Below are positions 14,641 through 19,862 of a DNA stretch of 19,862 nucleotides, piece after piece. Every line of letters begins with the position of its first letter. Positions within the stretch are counted from its first letter, which is position 1. Source of the DNA: JBOHNM01 sp050730675. Lineage in GTDB: Bacteria > Planctomycetota > Phycisphaerae > Phycisphaerales > UBA1924. The notes under the pieces were generated by a model. The model ran no database searches. It was not told where the DNA came from and saw nothing but the letters and a program-made list of their open reading frames with translations. The DNA is taken from contig JBOHNM010000074.1 in NCBI GenBank assembly GCA_050730675.1, forward strand, positions 1 to 19,862. The letters are read 5' to 3'. The translations under genes were made by a program, and so were the position numbers.

Positions 14641-15141
14641 TTATCCGTGCGCCACGCTCGCCAGCGCCTCCCCCGCCAGCCGGTGAATCGTCCACCCGTC
14701 CAGCGGCACCGCGCCCAGCGACTTGTAGAAACCGATCGCCGGCTCGTTCCAGTCGATCACCGACCACTCCATCCGCGCGCACCCGCGTTCGACCGCCACC
14801 GCCGCGACGCGAACGAACAGCGCCTTGCCCAGCCCGTGCCCGCGCGCCGGCGGCCGGACAAACAGGTCCTCAAGGTAGATGCCGGGCTTGCCCGTCCACG
14901 TCGAGAAGTTCATGTAGAACAGCGCGATCCCCTCCACCCGCCCGTCGATCTCCCCCATGAAGCACTCGGCGATCCCCGCACCGCGCCCATCCCGCTTCGG
15001 ATCGCCAAACAGCGCCCGGCGCATCAGTTCCGGCGTGGCGACCGCCGACTTCACATCGCGCTCGTACTCCGCCAGTTCCCGCACCATCGCCAGGATCTCG
15101 GGAATGTCGTCGGATGTCGCCGCACGCAGGTTCAGAGCCAT
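14641..15141 (-). CDS. SAT1-like (diamine/thialysine type) GNAT acetyltransferase
   Basis: This is a 166-residue single-domain GNAT. IALFYMNFSTWTGKPGIYLEDLFV (~72-95) followed by the acetyl-CoA loop RGHGLG (100-105) and SVIDWNEPAIGFYKSLGA (127-144) closely parallels spermidine/spermine acetyltransferase SAT1 and its thialysine-acetylating relatives, including the WNEP motif and the conserved Tyr139. The length fits the SAT1 family (about 160-170). It probably acetylates a small diamine or amino acid, but the exact substrate is not determined by these motifs. The start ATG 15141 has no clear SD. Its stop lies 81 bp from the GT2 start, so it could be transcribed into the cassette, although its function has no evident link. 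Confidence 0.86.
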   Translation of the reverse strand: MALNLRAATSDDIPEILAMVRELAEYERDVKSAVATPELMRRALFGDPKRDGRGAGIAECFMGEIDGRVEGIALFYMNFSTWTGKPGIYLEDLFVRPPARGHGLGKALFVRVAAVAVERGCARMEWSVIDWNEPAIGFYKSLGAVPLDGWTIHRLAGEALASVAHG

Positions 15142-15448
15142 GGTCCATCATTGCCCGCCGTCACGCAACGATCCCGCACGATTACATGACCCCGCGCTCC
15201 CCGCGTCAGGGGGCTGGTCGGGACGGTGGTTCTCGGCCGGCAGTACGTCTGCACGACGTTGTGAAGCCTCGTTTCCGTGCCAAGCCCGCACGCCGTGTTC
15301 AGATCCGGTTACGGCCGCGTGAACGGTGCGTAAGAATTGTGGAGCAGCGGTGGAGAACACTGTCCGTCGAGCGACAATCCATCCGATGCTCTCGGTGTCG
15401 GACGCCGCGGATTCGGCGACGGCCTGCGGCGCGGCACAAGGAGCGGCC
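15142..15448. other. divergent intergenic region, no gene seen
   Basis: This 307-bp stretch separates the divergent SAT1-like and LpxH-like genes. I see no coding or RNA gene. In-frame ATGs at 15326 and 15386 could extend the LpxH-like protein, but AAGGAG points to 15449. TTACGG (15309-15314) and TAAGAA (15331-15336), 16 bp apart, are a weak promoter candidate for the plus strand. Confidence 0.35.
15438..15443 (+). promoter_or_regulatory. Shine-Dalgarno site of the LpxH-like gene
   Basis: AAGGAG lies 5 nt before ATG 15449 and decides the start against two upstream in-frame ATGs. The protein then begins a few residues before the first metal-binding strand, as in homologues. Confidence 0.7.
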
Positions 15449-16324
15449 ATGGAGTTCGACTATCGCACCGTCTTTCTGAGCGACCTGCACCTGGGCTTCC
15501 GAGGCGTGCGGACCGAGGAACTCTCGGCATTCCTGAAGCACATGCGCTGCGAACGCATCTACCTCGTCGGCGATGTCATCGACCTCATGTCCCTCCGCCA
15601 GCGCTGGCACTGGCCCGCAAGCCACAACCAGATCGTCCGCCGCGTCCTCAAGCACGCCAAGCGCGGCGCCCATGTCGTCTACATCCCCGGCAACCACGAC
15701 GACGCTCTGCGTCAGTACGCGGGGGTGGACTTCGGCGGGGTGCGCGTGGCCCTGCAGGCCATCCACCGCACCGCCGACGGCCGCTCGCTGCTGGTCACCC
15801 ACGGCGACGAGTACGACCTGGTGGTGCAGAATTCGCGGCTCCTGGCCCTGCTGGGCACCTGGGCGTACGACCACCTGATCGCGCTGAATCGGATGGCGGA
15901 CTGGATGCGCGGCCTGGTGGGGCTGCCGCGCTGGTCCTTCTCGCAGGCGATCAAGCTCAAGGTCAAGGGCGCGTGCAAGTACGTCTCCAACTTCGAGGAC
16001 GCTCTCGCGGCCGACGCCAGGCGCCGCAACCTCGACGGCGTGGTCTGCGGCCACGTCCACAAACCCGCGCTCCGCGAGGATGGGTTCGTCTACGCCAACT
16101 GCGGCGACTTCGTCGAGCGTGCCAGCGCCCTGGTTGAGCACCACGACGGGCGCCTCGAGATCATCGACATCGAGGCGCTCCTGAAGTCCAGCGGCATCGA
16201 CACCGCGCCCTCGGTCGTTGAGCCCATCGATCTCGAGAACCCCGACGAGGACCCGGCGGTGCTCGCGGCCCTGGGCCTGCCCGTACCGACGCGCCTGGAC
16301 CTGTCCATGGGAGGCCGGGCTTGA
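15449..16324 (+). CDS. LpxH-like metallophosphoesterase (UDP-2,3-diacylglucosamine pyrophosphatase family)
   Basis: This is a 291-residue calcineurin-like phosphoesterase. All five metal-site motifs are present: SDLHLGF (Asp12, His14), GDVID (Asp42), GNHDD (Asn82-His83-Asp84), VTHGDEYD (His118) and CGHVHKP (His202, His204). THGDEYD followed by the helical insert (~126-185) that contacts lipid substrates is characteristic of LpxH and its relatives, which cleave the UDP-diacylglucosamine pyrophosphate in lipid A synthesis. The protein is about 50 residues longer than typical LpxH, with an acidic C-terminal tail. It is translationally coupled to the downstream lipid glycosyltransferase by a 4-base TTGA overlap. 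Whether it makes lipid X or acts on another lipid-linked phosphate is not settled by sequence. Confidence 0.86.
   Translation: MEFDYRTVFLSDLHLGFRGVRTEELSAFLKHMRCERIYLVGDVIDLMSLRQRWHWPASHNQIVRRVLKHAKRGAHVVYIPGNHDDALRQYAGVDFGGVRVALQAIHRTADGRSLLVTHGDEYDLVVQNSRLLALLGTWAYDHLIALNRMADWMRGLVGLPRWSFSQAIKLKVKGACKYVSNFEDALAADARRRNLDGVVCGHVHKPALREDGFVYANCGDFVERASALVEHHDGRLEIIDIEALLKSSGIDTAPSVVEPIDLENPDEDPAVLAALGLPVPTRLDLSMGGRA
16309..16314 (+). promoter_or_regulatory. Shine-Dalgarno site deciding a TTG start
   Basis: GGGAGG within the end of the LpxH-like gene lies 6 nt before TTG 16321, supporting the rare start codon and the TTGA overlap. Confidence 0.7.
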
Positions 16325-17550
16325 CGGGGCCGCGGATCACCATCTGCAGCGCGGCGGTGGGCTGCGGCCACACGCGGGCGGCGCTGGCGATCCACGACGC
16401 CATCCGGCGCACCCGCCCCGACGCGGCGGTGACCATCGTCGAAGCACTCGACCACGCGCCGCGCTGGTTCGTGGCCGCGTACCGCGACGCCTACCTGCGA
16501 CTGGTCCGCCACGCCCCATCAATCACCGGCCGGATGTACGACCGCAGCGACCGCCCCGGCATCCACGGCGGGCTCGGCTCACGCGTCGAACAACTGGCGA
16601 TGCGCCGCTTGGCTAGCTTGGACGCGGTGCGACGCGCAAACTCAATTGTGTGCACGCACTTTCTCTGCGGCCGCGTCCTCGGCCGCGCCAGGCGGCTCGG
16701 CGTGTTCTCCGCCCCCCTCTCGATCTGCGTGACCGACCAGCACCCCCACGCGGTCTGGCTCACCCCCGACGCCGACACGGTCCTCGTCGCCTCCGAGGCC
16801 GCGCGGCACGTCGCCGTGCAGTCCGGGCTGGCTCCAAAGCAAGTGATCACCGTCGGCATCCCCGTCCACCCCCGCTTCGGCCGCGCGGGCGATCCCGCGG
16901 CGCTCCGGCGCGAGCTCGGACTCCCCGCCGACCGACCGATCGTCCTGGTCACCGGCGGCGGGCTGGGCCTCGGCGGCGTCGAAGCCGCGGTGCGCGCGCT
17001 GCTCGCCGCCGGCTCGCGCCTCCACGTGGTCGCCGTCTGCGGCCGGTGCCAGAAGCTATCCACAAATCTAAGGAATCTTGCCGCCGGCAACACCGCCAAC
17101 CTCACCGTCGTCGGGTTCACCAACAAGATGCCCGAGTACATGGCCGCGGCGTCGGTGCTCGTCGGCAAGCCCGGCGGCCTCACCACCGCCGAAGCGGTCG
17201 CCAGCGGTTTGCCCATGGTGCTCATGAACCCGATCCCCGGCCAGGAAGAGCGCAACGCCCAGCTCCTGGTCGCCGAGGGCGTCGCCATACTCGAGCGGTC
17301 CGCCGAGGCCGCGGCGGTCGCCGCGGCCAGACTTATCGAGCAACCCGCCCGCCTCGCCGCCATGCGCGCCTCAGCCCGTCGGATCGCTCCGAACGACGCG
17401 GCCCTCACCATCGCCCGGCACACACTGGAACTGGCGGAATCGGCCGTTCCCGCCAGCCGCCCGGTCCGATCCCAGTCCGCGCCGGCCGTGCTCCACGGCC
17501 CGATCGACCCGGAACCGGCCATCGCCTGCCTGCCCTGCATCGCCGGGTAA
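16321..17550 (+). CDS. MGDG-synthase/UgtP-like lipid glycosyltransferase (GT28 type)
   Basis: This 409-residue GT-B glycosyltransferase is typical in length for monogalactosyl- or glucosyl-diacylglycerol synthases. The N-terminal domain begins with CSAAVGCGHTRAA (GxGH, Gly14-Gly16-His17), the diacylglycerol-side loop of the family. VTDQHPHAVW (137-146) is the conserved TD..H.W segment. The C-terminal donor domain has VLVTGGGLGLGGVE, VVAVCGRCQKL, VGKPGGLTTAEA (281-292) and NPIPGQEERNAQ (303-314), which bind the UDP-sugar. The last ~45 residues are Pro/Ala-rich and look unstructured. It would add a sugar from UDP-Glc or UDP-Gal to a membrane lipid at the cytoplasmic face. TTG start with a good SD, coupled to the phosphoesterase gene. 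The sugar and acceptor are inferred from the family only. Confidence 0.87.
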   Translation: MTGPRITICSAAVGCGHTRAALAIHDAIRRTRPDAAVTIVEALDHAPRWFVAAYRDAYLRLVRHAPSITGRMYDRSDRPGIHGGLGSRVEQLAMRRLASLDAVRRANSIVCTHFLCGRVLGRARRLGVFSAPLSICVTDQHPHAVWLTPDADTVLVASEAARHVAVQSGLAPKQVITVGIPVHPRFGRAGDPAALRRELGLPADRPIVLVTGGGLGLGGVEAAVRALLAAGSRLHVVAVCGRCQKLSTNLRNLAAGNTANLTVVGFTNKMPEYMAAASVLVGKPGGLTTAEAVASGLPMVLMNPIPGQEERNAQLLVAEGVAILERSAEAAAVAAARLIEQPARLAAMRASARRIAPNDAALTIARHTLELAESAVPASRPVRSQSAPAVLHGPIDPEPAIACLPCIAG

Positions 17551-17556
17551 AGCTTG

Positions 17557-17576
17557 GCCCCGAGGGGCGGAATTTT
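17557..17576 (+). terminator. weak candidate terminator after the lipid glycosyltransferase
   Basis: GCCCC-GA-GGGGC (17557-17568), realistically a 4-bp stem with a CGAG tetraloop, is followed after GG by AATTTT. The stem is short and the T tract is only four bases, so this is marginal. Confidence 0.3.
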
Positions 17577-17676
17577 CGCACTGGTATCGCCGGAACTGAC
17601 CGGCCGCCGATTCGGGCACCTCCGGTCGCGCCGCCGCGTTCTCACACCCTCAAGCACTCGACACAAGGACTCACCC

Positions 17677-18093
17677 ATGCCCAAGACACTCCTCGAAGCC
17701 CCTGCCTCTGATTCCTCGTACACCTACGAGCAGCTCGGCTACATCGATGGGTACGACGCGGTGCTGAACTGCGACTACGCCTTTGTCGCGTACAAGGAGA
17801 CCGAGCGGTCGGGCGGCGCGTGGCGGGTGCGGATCAAGTCGTCGCAGACGGCTGGCGCGGTCTTCGAGCCCGAAGCGATGCGGCTCAAGTCGCGTGAGAT
17901 GGGCGCCCAGGGCAAGCCTTGGTTCCAGTGGGGCTACCAGTTCGAGCCCTCGACCGGCGACCCGCGGCACGTCGAGTTCCGCGTGCACGTCCAAGGCGGC
18001 AAGCCCGACAAGGTCGAGATGATCGTCCAGCTCCGCAAGTTTGACCACACGGCCGACGAGGCGAAGTCTGTCTCGTTCAAGTGGCCGGAATGA
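17677..18093 (+). CDS. conserved-looking hypothetical protein, 138 residues
   Basis: I do not recognise a family. ATG 17677 has AAGGA 7 nt upstream; an in-frame ATG at 17554 is less likely because the intervening residues are Arg/Ser/Pro-rich and unprotein-like. The protein is soluble, with no signal peptide or membrane segment. It contains several Tyr/Trp residues (YTYEQLGYIDGYDAVLNCDY, WFQWGYQFEP) and alternating hydrophobic patterns (VEFRVHVQGG, VEMIVQLRKF, VSFKWPE), suggesting a small beta-sandwich or barrel. Lys and Glu are frequent in the C-terminal half. One Cys at 32. It lies 126 bp after the lipid glycosyltransferase, possibly behind a weak terminator, and converges on the desaturase with only 11 bp between stops. 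No function is proposed. Confidence 0.72.
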   Translation: MPKTLLEAPASDSSYTYEQLGYIDGYDAVLNCDYAFVAYKETERSGGAWRVRIKSSQTAGAVFEPEAMRLKSREMGAQGKPWFQWGYQFEPSTGDPRHVEFRVHVQGGKPDKVEMIVQLRKFDHTADEAKSVSFKWPE

Positions 18094-18104
18094 TCTGACT
18101 GGGT

Positions 18105-19082
18105 TCAGGCCCGCAGCTTCGCGGCCATGCGCTCGGGCGAGGGCACGCGGATGTTGCGGGCCAGCCCGAACAGGCCGAGCAGGCAGATAAACAGGTAGCT
18201 TGCGTCGAACTCCCACCAGCGCAGGCCGTGACGGGCCGAGGTCGGGAAGGCGTGGTGGTTGTTGTGCCACCCCTCGCCCATCGCCAGCACGCCGAAGATG
18301 GCGTTGTTGCGGCTGTGGTCGTGGCTCTCGAACGGACGCGAGCCCCAGATGTGGCAGATGGAGTTCACGCTCCATGTGACGTGGTGGACGAAGAAGACGC
18401 GGACCAGCCCGCCCCAGATGAGGCCAAGCAGCGCCCCGCCCCACGAGAGCGTGAGGACGCCGCCCAGGACTGTCGGGATCGCCAGGCCGAGGACAACCCA
18501 CAGCGTGAAGGTGCGGCTGATGGTGCTGACCAGCTTGTCCTTGGTCAGGTCGGGGACGTACCGGCCGTAGTGGGTCTGGCGGACGGAAAAGAGCCAGCCC
18601 ATGTGCGAGTGCCAGAAGCCCTTGAGCGTGCCCCAGATGCCCGAACCGTGCGTGTGCGGGGAGTGCGGGTCGTCCATGTCATCGGAGTGCTGGTGGTGCC
18701 GACGGTGGACCGCGGCCCACTCCAGGATCGGACCCTGCACGGCCATCGAACCGAAGACGCCCAGGAGGGCGACGACCCAGCGCGGGGTATCAAAGGACTT
18801 GTGCGTGAAGTAGCGGTGGTAACCGACCGTGATCCCGATGGCGGTGATGCCGTACATGAGGGCCATGATCGCCAGGTAGACCCAGTTGAACGCGATGCCC
18901 CAGAGCAGGAAAATCGCGGCCGCCAAGCCGACGAAGGGGATCAGGACGGCGGCGAGGTTGGTCATGCGCGTAGCGAATGACGGGGGGGAATCGTCGTGAT
19001 CCGCGTGTACGTCATGATTTTCGTGTGTTGCTTCCGTGGGAGTCACCTTGGTACGGGGGAACAAATCGAATTGGTAGGCCAT
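18105..19082 (-). CDS. membrane acyl-CoA/acyl-lipid fatty acid desaturase (delta-9 type)
   Basis: This 325-residue integral membrane di-iron desaturase introduces a cis double bond into a fatty acyl chain with O2 and an electron donor. The three histidine boxes are complete: HRYFTH (89-94), HRRHH (126-130, in EWAAVHRRHHQHSD) and HNNHH (273-277, in GEGWHNNHHAFP). Membrane segments lie at ~42-62, ~66-86, ~102-119, ~191-210 and ~215-233. The spacing and motifs match stearoyl-CoA/acyl-lipid delta-9 desaturases. The N-terminal ~35 residues are polar and His/Asp-rich (HENHDVHADHDD). GGAG 5-6 nt before ATG 19082 supports the start. It is probably used for membrane fluidity. It sits near the LpxH-like and lipid glycosyltransferase genes, but on the opposite strand. 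Confidence 0.93.
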   Translation of the reverse strand: MAYQFDLFPRTKVTPTEATHENHDVHADHDDSPPSFATRMTNLAAVLIPFVGLAAAIFLLWGIAFNWVYLAIMALMYGITAIGITVGYHRYFTHKSFDTPRWVVALLGVFGSMAVQGPILEWAAVHRRHHQHSDDMDDPHSPHTHGSGIWGTLKGFWHSHMGWLFSVRQTHYGRYVPDLTKDKLVSTISRTFTLWVVLGLAIPTVLGGVLTLSWGGALLGLIWGGLVRVFFVHHVTWSVNSICHIWGSRPFESHDHSRNNAIFGVLAMGEGWHNNHHAFPTSARHGLRWWEFDASYLFICLLGLFGLARNIRVPSPERMAAKLRA

Positions 19083-19276
19083 TGGGTCTCCGCGGCCGAG
19101 CCGCGGTTGAGGGACGTGTCACCGCCGGGCGAGCGGCGGCCCACGCACAGCCATCCGCTGCAACATACTACGACCGCCGCGGGGTCCTCGCTGGATTTAT
19201 TCCTCTGACCGAGCAGGGAAAAGTCCTCGATTGGGGTGGATGTCGGCGATTCTTTACACGCAGCATGAGACGTTGC

Positions 19277-19663
19277 TCACGCTTGGTACAACTCGAGCGG
19301 CAATCCGTCGGGATCGGCGAAGAACGTGAAGAGTTTGCCGGTGATTTCGTCAGTGCGGACCGGCTCGACGCGCACACCGAGTCGCTCCAGCCTCTCGATC
19401 TCGCTGTGCAAATCGTCCACGGCAAGCGCCAAGTGCCGCAGACCGCAGGCTTCGGGGTAACTCGGGCGCGCGGGTGGATCGGCGAACGAAAAGAGCTCGA
19501 TCCGGGCTCCGTCGGGGAGGGCGAGGTCCAGCTTGTGGGAGCGTCGCTCGGCGCGGTAGGTCTCGGCGACCACGCGGAGACCCAGCACATCGACGTAAAA
19601 CTTCCGCGAGCGCTCGTAGTCGGAGCAGATGATGGCGGCGTGGTGGATGCGCTGGATGGGCAC
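19277..19663 (-). CDS. VOC-family protein, YaeR/GloA2-like
   Basis: This 128-residue protein matches E. coli YaeR (GloA2) in length and key segments as I recall them: RIHHAAIICSDYERSRKFY, the long IELFSF...PPARPSYPEACGLRHLAL block and FTFFADPDGLPLELYQ at the end. Likely metal ligands of the paired beta-alpha-beta-beta-beta folds are His8, Glu56, His77 and Glu124, as in glyoxalase-I-type enzymes. The family belongs to the glyoxalase/dioxygenase superfamily; a lyase or detoxifying role is plausible but YaeR activity is not well defined. The start is GTG 19663, with GGAG (19669-19672 on the minus strand) 5 nt upstream. It lies 194 bp upstream of the desaturase on the same strand, and joint transcription is uncertain. 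Confidence 0.87.
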   Translation of the reverse strand: MPIQRIHHAAIICSDYERSRKFYVDVLGLRVVAETYRAERRSHKLDLALPDGARIELFSFADPPARPSYPEACGLRHLALAVDDLHSEIERLERLGVRVEPVRTDEITGKLFTFFADPDGLPLELYQA

Positions 19664-19862
19664 GGCGGCTCCGAGTGATGGGCCGGCGCAAGCGTAACCG
19701 GGAGTGTCGCGGCGAGCGAAGGCGAGCAGTTGATGAACAGTGAGACAATGGCGAGGAGGTAGGCGAGGTAGTTGCCCCAGCGGCGGGGTTTGGCATCTTC
19801 GTAGAAGCGGCGGGGGAGGCGGCGGCGGTCGTAGCCCATGACGGGCTCGGAGAGGAGAGGGT
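19664..19862 (-). CDS. unresolved reading frame entering from the right edge, with one membrane helix
   Basis: From the right edge a minus-strand frame reads ...SEPVMGYDRRRLPRRFYEDAKPR, then WGNYLAYLLAIVSLFINC (a plausible membrane helix) and SPSLAATLPVTLAP. This looks like genuine protein. ATG 19839 has no SD and the frame is open to the edge, so it may be the C-terminal part of a gene outside the window. The frame has no stop before the VOC gene and runs out of frame inside it to 19168, where it is surely shadow. The true end is unknown, and a frameshift near 19690 or an artefact is possible. I do not recognise a family. Confidence 0.3.

Noticed and set aside
1..19862. CRISPR arrays, insertion sequences, tRNA or rRNA genes, attachment sites
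   Set aside because: No spaced repeat series, transposase or integrase motif, terminal inverted repeat, or tRNA cloverleaf was recognised on reading; small or diverged RNAs could be missed by eye.

Overview
The window is about 19.9 kb of GC-rich bacterial DNA with 17 recognisable protein genes and no RNA genes. A planctomycete, probably of the Phycisphaerae, is the best guess. The grounds are a secreted protein (10368-11072) ending in PTPGAAALLALGG plus an arginine cluster, a C-terminal tag typical of that class, a PqqD/M50/lipoyl fusion beside a GAF-HlyD protein, and a thioredoxin protein with DxDxDG loops. This placement is inference; there is no rRNA or marker gene here.

Layout. 1-4833 (minus) is a three-gene operon: a periplasmic HlyD-type adaptor, a membrane-anchored GAF-HlyD protein, and a PqqD-M50 metalloprotease-lipoyl protein that runs off the left edge. 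5015-6957 (plus) holds a DegT-family PLP aminotransferase and a DUF2959 lipoprotein. 6967-8247 (minus) is a secreted TlpA-like thioredoxin protein. It is divergent from a plus run at 8369-10122: an Ogt/MGMT DNA repair protein, a FUN14-like membrane protein and a RimJ/RimL-type acetyltransferase. 10368-11072 (plus) is the tagged secreted protein, followed by a clear intrinsic terminator. 11157-12029 (minus) is a two-part GNAT.

12274-14559 (minus) is a compact cassette of GT2 glycosyltransferase, radical SAM/SPASM-like enzyme and small P-loop kinase, joined by overlaps and partly lower in GC than some neighbours. 14641-15141 (minus) is a SAT1-like acetyltransferase. 15449-17550 (plus) is a translationally coupled pair: an LpxH-like phosphoesterase and an MGDG-synthase/UgtP-like glycosyltransferase. 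It is followed by a 138-residue protein of unknown function (17677-18093). 18105-19082 (minus) is a membrane fatty-acid desaturase and 19277-19663 (minus) a YaeR-like VOC protein. An unresolved frame continues off the right edge.

How they fit together. Three of the right-hand genes (phosphoesterase, glycolipid glycosyltransferase, desaturase) suggest envelope-lipid work. The left operon looks like an envelope export or processing machine with a cytoplasmic sensory domain. The GT2-radical SAM-kinase cassette is the best candidate for an uncharacterised pathway. Several genes lacking a Shine-Dalgarno site carry a TAnnnT box 5-9 nt before the start, consistent with leaderless transcription; others have strong GGAGG-type sites.
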